From the NCBI RefSeq assembly GCF_004365175.1, contig NZ_SOCE01000003.1:186001-250000 (forward strand): DNA of 64,000 bases, read 5' to 3'. Positions within the stretch are counted from its first letter, which is position 1, and each line of letters starts with the position of its first letter. Origin of the DNA: Kribbella voronezhensis. Its GTDB lineage: Bacteria > Actinomycetota > Actinomycetes > Propionibacteriales > Kribbellaceae. Made by a program: the position numbers and the translations under genes. The notes below the pieces were generated by a model. The model had not been told where the DNA came from. It saw only the letters and a program-made list of their open reading frames with translations, and searched no databases. Of this stretch, positions 27,479-36,207 are shown piece by piece.

Positions 27479-29463
27479 GCCTGCCCGCGGCGGACCGCGA
27501 GGATGTGCGCCGGCTCGCCGTTGGGGTCGAGCTTGACGTAGTTCTGCTGGCCCCAACGCCAGGTGGCGCCGCTGATCTCGTCGTACACGGTGAAGGTGTC
27601 CTCCGGGCGCATGCCGAGGGCCGCCATGTCGAGGTGGACCATCGACTCGCGGACCGAGTGCGGGTCGGTGTTCACCACGACGATGACGGTGTCGCTGTGC
27701 CCGTCCGGGCCGGTGACCCGCTTGGAGAAGCACATGATCTGGTCGTCGTCGACCGTGTGCAGGCTCAGGTTGCGCAGTTGCTGGAGCGCGGGGTGCCGGC
27801 GCCGGATGTTGTTCAGCAGCGTGATGTACGGCGCGAGCGTGCGACCCTCGGCGGCAGCCGCCTCCCAGTCGCGCGGCCGGAGCTGGAACTTCTCGGTGTC
27901 CAGGTACTCCTCGGAGCCCGGCCGCAGCGCGACGTGCTCGAACAACTCGTAGCCCGCATACACACCCCAGGCGGGTGCGGAGGTCGCGGCGATCGCGGCG
28001 CGGATCTTGAACGCGCCCGGACCGCCGTACTGCAGGTAGGCCGTCAGGATGTCCGGCGTGTTCACGAAGAAGTTCGGCCGCAGGTAGTGCCCGGTCTCCT
28101 GGGTCAGCTCCTGCAGGTACTCCTCCAGCTCCCACTTCTCGTTGCGCCAGGTGAAGTAGGTGTACGACTGGTGGAACCCGACCTTCGCCAGCTCACGCAT
28201 CATCGGCCGGCGGGTGAACGCCTCGGACAGGAACACCACGTCCGGGTCGGTCTTGCGGACCTCGCCGAGCAGCCATTCCCAGAAGTTCACCGGCTTGGTG
28301 TGCGGGTTGTCGACCCGGAACACGGTGACACCGTGGGAGATCCACAGCTTCACGATCCGCAGCACCTCGGCGTAGATGCCCTCGGGGTCGTTGTCGAAGT
28401 TGATCGGGTAGATGTCCTGGTACTTCTTCGGCGGGTTCTCCGCGTACGCGATCGAACCGTCGGCGCGGACCGAGAACCACTTCGGGTGCTCGGTCACCCA
28501 CGGGTGATCCGGCGAGGCCTGCAGCGCAAGGTCGATCGCCACCTCGAGCCCGAGCTCGCGGGCCCGGCCGACGAAGTAGTCGAAGTCCTCGAAGGTGCCG
28601 AGCTCGGGGTGGATCGCGTCGTGACCGCCCTCGGCCGAACCGATCGCCCACGGCGAACCGGGGTCACCCGGCTTCGGGTCGAGGGTGTTGTTCGGACCCT
28701 TGCGGTACGAGTGACCGATCGGATGGACCGGCGGCATGTAGAGCACGTCGAAGCCCATCTTGGCGACGGCCTCGAGCCGCTCCGCCGCCGTACGGAAGGT
28801 GCCCGACTTCCAGGTCTGGGTCTCCTCGTCGAACCTCGCGCCTTCGGAGCGCGGGAAGAACTCGTACCAACTGCCGTAGAGCGCGAGGCGACGGTCCACC
28901 CAGACCGGGAAGGTCTCGGAGGAGGTGATCAGTTCGCGGACCGGATACCGCCCGAGGGCGGCGCGGACCTGCGGCGAGATCCCGGCGGCGAGCCGGGCCT
29001 CCGGCGGCAGTGCGCCGTTCGCCAGCGCCTGCGCGGCGTCACTCAACGTACTGCGGTCCACGCGCACCGCCGGTGGCACACCGGCCGCGGCGCGGTCGAA
29101 GAACGCGGCGCCCTCGGCGAACATCAGGTCGACGTCGATACCGGCCGGGATCTTGATCTCGGCGTTGTGCCGCCACGTCCCGTACGGATCGCTCCAGCCC
29201 TCGACCGCGAACGTCCAGGCACCCTGCTCCTGCAGGGTGACGTCGACCGTCCACCGGTCGCTGCCCTGGCCGACCGGGGACATCAGCATCCGTCTGGTCT
29301 GTCCCGTCGGCGACGTCAGTACGACGTTCGCGTTCACCGCGTCGTGTCCCTCGCGGAACACGTCGGCCGCGATGGTGAAGGTCTCGCCGACCGACGCCTT
29401 GGCCGGATACGCTCCGGCGTCGACGGTCGGGCTGACGTCGGTGATCGGGATGCGCCCAGTCAT
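27475..29463 (-). CDS. glgE: Maltose-1-phosphate maltosyltransferase
   Basis: A 662-residue GH13_3 enzyme that transfers maltosyl units from maltose-1-phosphate to the non-reducing end of alpha-1,4-glucan, releasing phosphate. An N-terminal Ig-like domain (about 1-110) precedes the barrel. The nucleophile Asp385 lies in FRVDNPHTKP and the acid/base Glu414 in FLSEAFTRRP; the 29-residue spacing equals that of Streptomyces coelicolor GlgE. It is divergent from glgP across 247 bp. Together with treS, mak and glgB at 12-17.7 kb it completes the GlgE pathway, though it is not in their operon. Confidence 0.95.
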   Translation of the reverse strand: MTGRIPITDVSPTVDAGAYPAKASVGETFTIAADVFREGHDAVNANVVLTSPTGQTRRMLMSPVGQGSDRWTVDVTLQEQGAWTFAVEGWSDPYGTWRHNAEIKIPAGIDVDLMFAEGAAFFDRAAAGVPPAVRVDRSTLSDAAQALANGALPPEARLAAGISPQVRAALGRYPVRELITSSETFPVWVDRRLALYGSWYEFFPRSEGARFDEETQTWKSGTFRTAAERLEAVAKMGFDVLYMPPVHPIGHSYRKGPNNTLDPKPGDPGSPWAIGSAEGGHDAIHPELGTFEDFDYFVGRARELGLEVAIDLALQASPDHPWVTEHPKWFSVRADGSIAYAENPPKKYQDIYPINFDNDPEGIYAEVLRIVKLWISHGVTVFRVDNPHTKPVNFWEWLLGEVRKTDPDVVFLSEAFTRRPMMRELAKVGFHQSYTYFTWRNEKWELEEYLQELTQETGHYLRPNFFVNTPDILTAYLQYGGPGAFKIRAAIAATSAPAWGVYAGYELFEHVALRPGSEEYLDTEKFQLRPRDWEAAAAEGRTLAPYITLLNNIRRRHPALQQLRNLSLHTVDDDQIMCFSKRVTGPDGHSDTVIVVVNTDPHSVRESMVHLDMAALGMRPEDTFTVYDEISGATWRWGQQNYVKLDPNGEPAHILAVRRGQA

Positions 29464-29633
29464 GGAGTTAACGAACCTTCGCTTTCCGACTAGCGGGGAC
29501 AGAGAAGTACAGCACTGACGTTATCGGTTCCCATTGTGTCGCCACGCCATGCAAGGGTCACAGTTCGGTCGGTCTGTCCACGACTCGGTCGGTTGCCTCA
29601 CCGGTCGGTCCTGCCGTGCAACTGGTCTGGTCC

Positions 29634-29660
29634 TGCAAGATCTTGCTCGCGTTGCAAGAT
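29634..29660 (+). promoter_or_regulatory. Direct repeat TGCAAGAT with embedded palindrome, candidate MalR-like operator
   Basis: TGCAAGAT occurs at 29634-29641 and again at 29653-29660, 19 bp apart (about two helical turns). The first copy is the left part of a perfect 12-bp palindrome, GCAAGATCTTGC (29635-29646). CTTGCAG-type elements are the sites I recall for LacI-family MalR regulators of Streptomyces maltose and amylase genes. The site lies 51 nt before glgP, in the shared glgE/glgP gap. Confidence 0.55.
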
Positions 29661-29710
29661 TGATGCATCCCGAGGGTGTTCTGGGCTCGGTCTGCCGGTA
29701 CGGTGTCCCG

Positions 29711-32308
29711 GTGCGAGCGATACGACGATTCTCCGTCCGCCCTGTCCTGCCCGAGCCGCTGACCGGTCTCGGCACCCTGGTGAACAACCTTCGCTGGGCC
29801 TGGCACCCGGAGACACAAGATGTCTTCGAGGCTGTCGACCCCCAGCTGTGGCGGTCCACCGGCGGTGACCCGGTCCGGCTCCTCGGTGAGGTCCCGGCGG
29901 CCCGGCTCGACGAGCTGGCGAACGACCATGCCTTCCTGCGCCGGCTCGAGCTGGCGGTGGCCGACCTGACCGGTTACGTGACCGACGACCGGTGGTTCCA
30001 GTCCGACGCCGGTACGCCGGTCAACTCGGTCGCCTACTTCTCGCCGGAGTTCGGCATCACCCACGTCCTGCCGCAGTACTCCGGCGGTCTCGGCATCCTG
30101 GCCGGCGACCACCTGAAGGCGGCCAGCGACCTCGGCGTGCCGTTGATCGGCGTCGGCCTGATGTACCGGCACGGCTACTTCGTGCAGTCGCTGAACCGCG
30201 AGGGCTGGCAGCAGGAGCGGTACCCGCTGGTGGACCCGGACGGGCTGCCGATCAGCCTGCTCCGCGACGGCGAGGCACCTGCCCTCGTCACCGTCACCCT
30301 GCCGGGCGGCCGCGAACTGCACGCCCAGATCTGGGTCGCCCAGGTCGGCCGCGTGCCGCTGCTGATGCTCGACTCCGACATCGAGGAGAACGAGGCCGCC
30401 GAGCGCGAGGTCACCGACCGGCTGTACGGCGGGACGACCGAGCACCGGCTGCTCCAGGAGCTCCTGCTCGGCGTCGGCGGTGTCCGCGCCGTCCGCGAGT
30501 ACTGCCGGATCACCGGCCACGCGGCGCCCGAGGTCTTCCACACCAACGAGGGCCACGCCGGCTTCCTCGGCATCGAGCGCATCCGCGAACTCGCCACCGA
30601 GCAGCAGCTCGACTTCGACACCGCGCTCGAGGTCGCCCGCGGCGGCACCGTGTTCACCACCCACACGCCGGTCCCGGCCGGCATCGACCGGTTCCCGGTC
30701 GAGCTGATCCAGCAGCACTTCTCGCCGGACGTGTTCGGCGACGGTGTCCCGATCGACCGGATCCTCGCGCTCGGCGCGGAGGACTTCGAGAACGGCGACC
30801 CGAGCGTCTTCAACATGGCGATCATGGGGCTGCGGCTGGCCCAGCGCGCCAACGGTGTCTCCAAGCTGCACGGCGTCGTCAGCCGCGGGATGTTCGCCGG
30901 GCTGTGGCCGAGCTTCGACCCGTCCGACGTGCCGATCACCTCCATCACCAACGGCGTGCACGCGCCGACCTGGGTGGCGCGGGAGATCTCGGCGCTGACT
31001 TACGCGAACGCCGACCAGGGCGACTCCGAGGGCATGTTCGAGGGTCTGGACAAGACCACCGACGCGCTGCTGTGGGAGACGAAGCGGATGCTGCGGCAGC
31101 GCTTCATCGACGACACCCGCGCCCGCGTCCGCGCGTCCTGGGTGAACCGGGGCGCGTCCGAGGCCGAACTGGGCTGGGTCGACTCGATCCTGGACCCCGA
31201 CGTCCTGACGATGGGGTTCGCGCGCCGCGTACCGTCGTACAAGCGTCTGACGCTGATGCTGCGCGACCCGGCCCGGTTGAAGGCGCTGCTGCTGCACCCG
31301 ACCCGGCCGATCCAGATCGTCATCGCCGGCAAGGCCCACCCGGCCGACGAGGGCGGCAAGAAGCTGATCCAGGAAATGGTGCGCTTCGCCGACGACCCCG
31401 AAGTACGGCACCGCATCGTCTTCGTGCCCGACTACGACATCGCGCTGGCGCAGCCGATGTACCCGGGCTGCGACGTCTGGCTGAACAACCCGCTGCGTCC
31501 CTACGAGGCCTGCGGTACGTCGGGGATGAAGGCGGCGCTGAACGGTGCGCTGAACCTGTCGATCCGCGACGGCTGGTGGGACGAGTGGTACGACGACGAG
31601 TTCGGCTGGGCGATCCCGTCCGCCGAGGGCATCGAGGACACCGACCGCCGCGACGACCTCGAGGCGCACGCGCTGTACGACCTGATCGAGAAGCAGGTCG
31701 CACCGCGCTTCTACGACGGTGACGTCCCGGGCCGCTGGATCGAGATGCTCCGGCACACGATCAAGGAACTCGGCCCGAAGGTGCTCGCGACCCGGATGGT
31801 GCGCGACTACGTCGAGCGGCTGTACGTGCCGGCCGCGCACTCGTCGCGCGAGCTCAACTCGACGTACGAAGGTGCGCGCGCGTTGGCGGCGTGGAAGAAG
31901 AAGGTGCGGGCGGCCTGGCCGCAGATCCGCGTCGACCACGTCGAGTTGCAGGGCCTTGGCGACGTACCGCAGCTCGGTACGACGGTCGGGATCCGCGCGT
32001 ATGTGACGCTGGGCGACCTGACTCCTGGCGATATCGACGTCGAGGCGCTGCACGGCCGGGTGAACTCCGACGACGAGATCACCGACCCGGTCCGGGTGTC
32101 GCTGTCGCTGGCGGAGACGTACGAAGGCAACCGGCACCGGTACGAAGGTGAGCTGAAGCTCGACCGCACCGGCCCGTTCGGCTACACGGTCCGCGTCCTC
32201 CCGAAGAACGCGATGCTCGCCAGCCCCGCCGAACTGGGCCTCGCCGCAGGCCCCTCGGACCCCGAGGACCCGGAAACCCCGGACCTCCCCGCCGGCTCCG
32301 AGTTCTAA
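29711..32308 (+). CDS. glgP: Alpha-glucan (glycogen/maltodextrin) phosphorylase
   Basis: An 865-residue enzyme that phosphorolyses alpha-1,4-glucan to glucose-1-phosphate. The N-terminal DUF3417-type domain (about 1-110) marks the long actinobacterial GlgP subgroup. The catalytic part has YFSPEFGI, YSGGLGILAGDHLKAASDLG, FHTNEGHAGF, and the PLP lysine Lys607 in ACGTSGMKAALNG. The GTG at 29711 (VRAIRRFSVRP) begins the conserved sequence; an open frame extends upstream to 29534 but runs through the operator region and is not conserved-looking. A terminator follows. It is the catabolic partner of GlgE and shares a regulatory gap with it. Confidence 0.93.
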   Translation: MRAIRRFSVRPVLPEPLTGLGTLVNNLRWAWHPETQDVFEAVDPQLWRSTGGDPVRLLGEVPAARLDELANDHAFLRRLELAVADLTGYVTDDRWFQSDAGTPVNSVAYFSPEFGITHVLPQYSGGLGILAGDHLKAASDLGVPLIGVGLMYRHGYFVQSLNREGWQQERYPLVDPDGLPISLLRDGEAPALVTVTLPGGRELHAQIWVAQVGRVPLLMLDSDIEENEAAEREVTDRLYGGTTEHRLLQELLLGVGGVRAVREYCRITGHAAPEVFHTNEGHAGFLGIERIRELATEQQLDFDTALEVARGGTVFTTHTPVPAGIDRFPVELIQQHFSPDVFGDGVPIDRILALGAEDFENGDPSVFNMAIMGLRLAQRANGVSKLHGVVSRGMFAGLWPSFDPSDVPITSITNGVHAPTWVAREISALTYANADQGDSEGMFEGLDKTTDALLWETKRMLRQRFIDDTRARVRASWVNRGASEAELGWVDSILDPDVLTMGFARRVPSYKRLTLMLRDPARLKALLLHPTRPIQIVIAGKAHPADEGGKKLIQEMVRFADDPEVRHRIVFVPDYDIALAQPMYPGCDVWLNNPLRPYEACGTSGMKAALNGALNLSIRDGWWDEWYDDEFGWAIPSAEGIEDTDRRDDLEAHALYDLIEKQVAPRFYDGDVPGRWIEMLRHTIKELGPKVLATRMVRDYVERLYVPAAHSSRELNSTYEGARALAAWKKKVRAAWPQIRVDHVELQGLGDVPQLGTTVGIRAYVTLGDLTPGDIDVEALHGRVNSDDEITDPVRVSLSLAETYEGNRHRYEGELKLDRTGPFGYTVRVLPKNAMLASPAELGLAAGPSDPEDPETPDLPAGSEF

Positions 32309-32321
32309 CCGTCACTCAAAC

Positions 32322-32357
32322 CGCGAGCCCCGCCGACCTCACTCGGCGGGGCTCGCG
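32322..32357 (+). terminator. Hairpin terminator after glgP
   Basis: A perfect 15-bp stem, CGCGAGCCCCGCCGA / TCGGCGGGGCTCGCG, with a 6-nt loop (CCTCAC), 14 nt after the stop. Confidence 0.8.
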
Positions 32358-32753
32358 TCCGTTGGTTCCCCCCCACGCCGTCGCCTGCGGGCCCTCCTGC
32401 GTCGCGTCCTTCGGCGGCTGGCTCCCACCCGCCCGGGTCGCGGGCTCCTGCGTCGCCTGCTCGGTGGGTGCGCGGCGCGGCTCGCTCGGCGGTGCGAGTT
32501 GCCGGCGGGTCGCCCGGCTCCTGCATCGCTCGCTCGGTGGGCTCGCCGTGCGGCTTGCTTGACCTGGTGCTGGTCAACCCCGGCGCGAGCACGACCACGC
32601 GTCGCGGGTGCTGGTGATGGGTGGCCCGAATCCTGCATCGCCCGGTGGAAACTGGGTGCCTGTCGGTGGGCGGGAGCTAAGCGCCAACCGCGCCACGCAG
32701 AAGAGGCAGACGCCGGGGCAGGGAACCTCAGCCGCCGTGGAAAGATCAGTGCA
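32358..32753. other. Non-coding stretch between glgP and transporter
   Basis: About 400 bp with no believable gene; reading frames here are biased, low-complexity and unlike the neighbours. It contains four imperfect copies of a TCCTGC(G/A)TCGC element (32395-32645) and, at its 3' end, the promoter and RBS region of the transporter at 32754. Confidence 0.5.
32395..32645. repeat. Four degenerate TCCTGCRTCGC repeats
   Basis: TCCTGCGTCGC near 32395 and 32446 and TCCTGCATCGC near 32519 and 32631, the second and third followed by a CTCGGTGGG-like tail. Spacing grows from about 50 to 110 bp. On the opposite strand the core reads GCGAYGCAGGA. Too irregular for CRISPR; possibly a decayed tandem repeat or an array of protein-binding sites. 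Confidence 0.45.
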
Positions 32754-33689
32754 GTGGAGGCGCTCAGGGTTCGGCGGTTTGGTGCTGTCGGGTTGGCCGT
32801 GGTTGGCGGTGTGGGCTTGGCCGTGCAGGCTCGGCTCAACGGCGGGCTAGGCGCCAGCCTTGGCGACGGTGTCGTCGCCTCGATGATCTCCACCGGTAGC
32901 GGGATCCTGGTTCTGCTGGCGATCGTGCCCGGCTCGCGGGTCGGTCGTCGGGCCTTGGCGCAGCTCCGGGAAGCTCTGCGAGTGCAAGCCCTTCGGTGGT
33001 GGCAGTGTCTCGGTGGCGTGGCGGGCGCCCTGTACGTCGTGAGCCAAGGCGTGAGCGTCAGCGCTCTCGGGGTCGGGGTCTTCACCGTCGCGGTGGTCGG
33101 CGGTACGTCGGCCGGCAGCCTCGCTGTCGATCGGGCGGGACTCGGCCCGGGCGGCGTCCGTGTCATCACGGTACGCAGACTGATCGGCGCGGCCGCGGGG
33201 GTGAGCGCGGTCGCTATCGCCGGTCACGATCAGCTGGCCGGGCACAGCAAGATCGCCTTGCTCGTCCTTCCGCTGATCGCCGGCCTCGGTCTCGCCCTGC
33301 AATCAGCTCTCAACGGCCGGGTCGGGGCGGTCGCCGGATCGCCCTGGGCCGCCGCGCTCGTCAACTTCGTCGTGGCCGGCTGCACGCTCTGCATCGCGCT
33401 GCCGATCGAGTTCCTGATCCGCGGCAAGACCCCCGGCGAACTCCCGACAGAACCTTGGCTGTACTGCGGCGGCTTCGTCGGCGTCGGCGTGATCGCCATC
33501 GCGACCTCGGTCGTCCGCACCCTCGGCGTACTCGTCTTCGGTCTGACCAGCATCGCGGGTCAGCTCCTCGGCGCCGTACTCCTCGACACCCTCGGCGCGC
33601 ACCGCCCGCCGGTGACGACCTGGATCGCGATCGCGCTGACCCTCGGCGCGGTCGCGATCACGATGATCAGACCGTCGCGCGCGTCCTGA
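32754..33689 (+). CDS. DMT-superfamily transporter (YdcZ/DUF606 type)
   Basis: A 311-residue, highly hydrophobic protein with about 10 predicted membrane segments in two halves; each half starts with a related motif (VQARLNGGLGAS about 24-35; LQSALNGRVGAVAG about 182-195). That internal repeat, with N-G-R/G, is typical of YdcZ-family exporters. No substrate is known. The GTG at 32754 follows GGAAAG. The stop overlaps the convergent transglutaminase-like gene by 23 nt. Confidence 0.75.
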   Translation: MEALRVRRFGAVGLAVVGGVGLAVQARLNGGLGASLGDGVVASMISTGSGILVLLAIVPGSRVGRRALAQLREALRVQALRWWQCLGGVAGALYVVSQGVSVSALGVGVFTVAVVGGTSAGSLAVDRAGLGPGGVRVITVRRLIGAAAGVSAVAIAGHDQLAGHSKIALLVLPLIAGLGLALQSALNGRVGAVAGSPWAAALVNFVVAGCTLCIALPIEFLIRGKTPGELPTEPWLYCGGFVGVGVIAIATSVVRTLGVLVFGLTSIAGQLLGAVLLDTLGAHRPPVTTWIAIALTLGAVAITMIRPSRAS

Positions 33690-34554
33690 GGTCGACGGTC
33701 ACCGGCGGATGCCCGGCCGGCGACAACTGCAGGATCCGATCGCCGGGGTGCAACCGCGGGTCCTCGGCATAACGAGCAGCCAGTACTGCGGTCGCCGCCT
33801 CATCTCCGTTGTCAGAGGCAACCAGTAGCGTGGCGATCTCGTCCGCAAGCTCGAGATCGGCGTCGTCGAGCGAGCCCGACTGGGCGCCCCAGGCGTCCCA
33901 GAGCAGCAGCTCGTCGCCCTGCAGATGGGCCAGCTGGAAGAACACGTAGTTGCGGATGAACCAGCCACCCCGGATCGGCATCCCCGGATCGACCCCGAAG
34001 TCGTCGCCGTCCAGCGCACCGGAACGGTAGCCCAGCCACACCTCGGCCGCCGAGCGGAACCACCCCGGCTCCATGTCCTGCGGGTCGAACTTCCAGTGCG
34101 GGTCGGGCCCGAGCTGCGAGTCGACCATCACCCAGCGATCACCGTTCCAGTACTCCGCGACGACGTGATCGGGATTGAAACCCTCGGCGAAGTACGAAGC
34201 GAACCCGACCCGGCTACGGGCCGGGATCCCCTTGTGGCGAAGGGCGGAGACCGCCAGCAAGGTGAAGTCGCGGCAGCACCCGACGATGCGGTCGACGGGC
34301 TCCCGCGGTATGGCGAGCGCAGTACCGTTGCGTTTCTGATCGGTCGCCAGCATCGCCGAGACCCAGCGGTGGTTGATCTCGTCGTACCGGTCGCCGGTGA
34401 ACTCGATGCCGCCGCCGCGGTAGTGGATCACCAGGTTGCGGATCACCTCGGTCAGCCCTGGGATGTCGGCGGGCACCGCGTCGAAGAGTTCGGCGTACTC
34501 GCCCGGATCGCTGAAGGGTGTCTGGGCGGCGTAGTCGGCGGGGGAAGTCGTCAT
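33667..34554 (-). CDS. Transglutaminase-like protein
   Basis: A 295-residue cytosolic protein with a Cys-His-Asp papain-like triad: GCCRDFTLLAVSALRHKGIP (about 92-111), NPDHVVAEYWNGDRWVMVDS (about 130-150). The tract RSRVGFASYF between them is typical of transglutaminase-like hydrolases. No signal peptide. Members are proteases, amidases or cross-linking enzymes; the substrate is unknown. The ATG at 34554 overlaps the stop of the upstream MerR gene (ATGA), so the regulator probably controls it. Confidence 0.8.
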   Translation of the reverse strand: MTTSPADYAAQTPFSDPGEYAELFDAVPADIPGLTEVIRNLVIHYRGGGIEFTGDRYDEINHRWVSAMLATDQKRNGTALAIPREPVDRIVGCCRDFTLLAVSALRHKGIPARSRVGFASYFAEGFNPDHVVAEYWNGDRWVMVDSQLGPDPHWKFDPQDMEPGWFRSAAEVWLGYRSGALDGDDFGVDPGMPIRGGWFIRNYVFFQLAHLQGDELLLWDAWGAQSGSLDDADLELADEIATLLVASDNGDEAATAVLAARYAEDPRLHPGDRILQLSPAGHPPVTVDLRTRATV

Positions 34555-35399
34555 TTCCGTGGTCCTTCGATCGGTTGGGCGATGTCGACGGCCAGGTCCG
34601 AGCCGGCGGCCGCCGGGAAGTTCGGGTGGTAGATCTCGCGGACAGCGCCGGTCGTCGGTACGCCGGCCCGCCGCACCCAGTCGCTGAGGAGGTCGTAGGC
34701 GAGCATGATCCGCGGGTAGGCGCACTCGTCCTTGGTGAGCGTGCAATAGGCCTCGGTGTGCGCCGGTTCGACCCGGATCGCGATCGGCCCGGCCGGGTCG
34801 ACCAGCCCGGTGAACGGAACGCACACCTCGACGGGCGCCTCGCTCTCCGGCGTGACCGCGCCGTGGAAGATCACCCACGAGCCGCCGGTCAGCACGGCAC
34901 CGGCCCGGTCGAGATGCGCGCGGATCTGCATCACCGAGGAGATGATCACCCCGACCAGCAACTGCTGGTCGGTGTCCGTGCGGATCGTCGCGATCTTGGT
35001 CTCGGGGACCTCACGAGTCAGTACGGGCCGCGGCGCCAGCCCGGGAGTCGACGGCCGGAGCAGCCGGTCGCGCAGGTACTCCAGCGTCGCCCTGCGAGCC
35101 TCGTTGGTGGCCTGTTCGGCGGCCCACCAGCGGTCGAGCCGGATCAGGCCTTCCTCGTCGGTGCCGGCCAGGATCTCGGTGATCGTCGCGAGCGGTACGT
35201 CGAGTTGGCGCAGCACGCTGATCCGGCGGGCCCGCTCGAGCTGGCTGACCGAGTAGAACCGGAACCCGTTGGCCGGGTCGACCCTGGCCGGGGCGAGCAG
35301 CCCCGATACGTCGTACAGGCGCAGTGCCTTGTGGGAGAGACCGGCCCGGCGGCCGAACTCGCTGATCGTCAGCTCGTCGTCGAGATCCCGTGCAGCCAT
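34551..35399 (-). CDS. MerR family regulator with GyrI-like effector domain
   Basis: A 282-residue regulator. The N-terminal MerR helix-turn-helix (about 11-78) contains LTISEFGRRAGLSHKALRLYD and RFYSVSQLERARRI; a coiled-coil linker follows. The C-terminal AraC-ligand/GyrI-like domain (about 130-280) is probably a small-molecule pocket (as in BmrR-like proteins). Cotranscribed with the transglutaminase-like gene. The inducer is unknown. Confidence 0.85.
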   Translation of the reverse strand: MAARDLDDELTISEFGRRAGLSHKALRLYDVSGLLAPARVDPANGFRFYSVSQLERARRISVLRQLDVPLATITEILAGTDEEGLIRLDRWWAAEQATNEARRATLEYLRDRLLRPSTPGLAPRPVLTREVPETKIATIRTDTDQQLLVGVIISSVMQIRAHLDRAGAVLTGGSWVIFHGAVTPESEAPVEVCVPFTGLVDPAGPIAIRVEPAHTEAYCTLTKDECAYPRIMLAYDLLSDWVRRAGVPTTGAVREIYHPNFPAAAGSDLAVDIAQPIEGPRK

Positions 35400-35467
35400 G
35401 GACGCCAGTGAACACCCTACCCCAGGGGCAGAGGGAAGTTTCCGCGACAGGCTTGTGTTGGAGAAGG

Positions 35468-35483
35468 TAACGATATATCGTTA
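35468..35483. promoter_or_regulatory. Perfect 16-bp palindrome, probable PadR operator
   Basis: TAACGATATATCGTTA, fully self-complementary, 30 nt before the PadR start and downstream of the divergent MerR gene start. Such AT-rich, centre-symmetric palindromes in a GC-rich genome are usual binding sites for PadR dimers. It could also affect the merR gene at 34551-35399. Confidence 0.7.
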
Positions 35484-35512
35484 GTGTCATCAACAATATC
35501 TTGGAGGATATG

Positions 35513-36130
35513 ATGAACACCCCAGACGAACCCAGAGGCCGCGGACGCGGCCATCGTCACCCCCGCCGCGGTGGACCGCGGATGGGCGAAGAAGGCATCC
35601 CGATGCACCGCGGACGCGGTGAACGAGGCGAGCGCGGCTACGGCCGCGGTCCTCGTCGTGGCCCAGGCCGTGGCCGGGCTCCGCGCGGCGATGTCCGGAC
35701 CGCCGTGCTGATGCTGCTCGGCGAGCAGCCGATGCACGGCTACCAGTTGATGCAAGCCATTGCCGACCGCAGCGGCGGGCGCTGGACCCCCAGCCCCGGC
35801 GCGATCTACCCGACCATCAACCAGCTGGAAGACGAGGGCCTGGTCACCGTGACCGCGGAAGCCGGCCGCAAGCTCGTCACCCTGACCGACGCCGGACGCG
35901 AGTACGTCGAAGGTCGTCGCGAGACGTCCGTCGACCCGTTCGCCGGCTTCGCGAGCACGGAGCCCGCCACCGACCTCCGTGGACTGCTCGAAGAGTTGCA
36001 CTCGGCAACGCGGCAGGTCGGCCGGAGCGGCTCGGAAGAGCAGCGCGCCGCGGCCGCCAAGATCCTCGCCGAAGCCCGCCGCTCGCTCTACCTCCTGCTG
36101 GCCGACGGCCCGCAGACGCCCGAAGCCTGA
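35513..36130 (+). CDS. PadR family regulator with Arg/Gly/His-rich N-terminal extension
   Basis: A 205-residue protein. Residues about 1-55 are a low-complexity Arg/Gly/His-rich tail (RGRGRGHRHPRRGG). The PadR winged helix follows (about 58-130): VRTAVLMLLGEQPMHGYQLM, GRWTPSPGAIYPTINQLEDE, GLVTVTAEAGRKLVTLTDAG. A C-terminal helix (about 155-200) serves dimerisation. The ATG at 35513 has GGAGG five bases upstream; the ATG at 35510 is an alternative. The basic tail may add non-specific DNA or RNA binding. The palindrome at 35468-35483 suggests autorepression. Confidence 0.85.
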   Translation: MNTPDEPRGRGRGHRHPRRGGPRMGEEGIPMHRGRGERGERGYGRGPRRGPGRGRAPRGDVRTAVLMLLGEQPMHGYQLMQAIADRSGGRWTPSPGAIYPTINQLEDEGLVTVTAEAGRKLVTLTDAGREYVEGRRETSVDPFAGFASTEPATDLRGLLEELHSATRQVGRSGSEEQRAAAAKILAEARRSLYLLLADGPQTPEA

Positions 36131-36132
36131 GA

Positions 36133-36147
36133 CCTGCGTCACGCAGG
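36133..36147. promoter_or_regulatory. Perfect 6-bp hairpin after padR
   Basis: CCTGCG-TCA-CGCAGG starts 3 nt after the PadR stop. It is followed by a TTCGGCCGAA palindrome (36154-36163). It may be a short terminator for padR or operators for the DUF3995-ECF operon. Confidence 0.4.
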
Positions 36148-36207
36148 GAACGTTTCGGCCGAACGGCTCCTCTTCCCCGATGTCCACACATCTGAGGAGG
36201 GGTCGGA

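Noticed and set aside
27505-29493. 662-aa frame antisense to glgE
   Set aside because: Shadow frame; glgE has full catalytic motifs.
29534-29710. Upstream extension of glgP
   Set aside because: In-frame but runs through the repeat/palindrome region; conserved sequence begins at GTG 29711.
32395-32645. CRISPR-like repeat
   Set aside because: Units are short, irregularly spaced and only four; no cas genes nearby.
32339-33169. 276-aa frame antisense to the transporter
   Set aside because: Low-complexity Arg/Ala/Pro composition and no motif; opposite strand encodes a clear membrane transporter.
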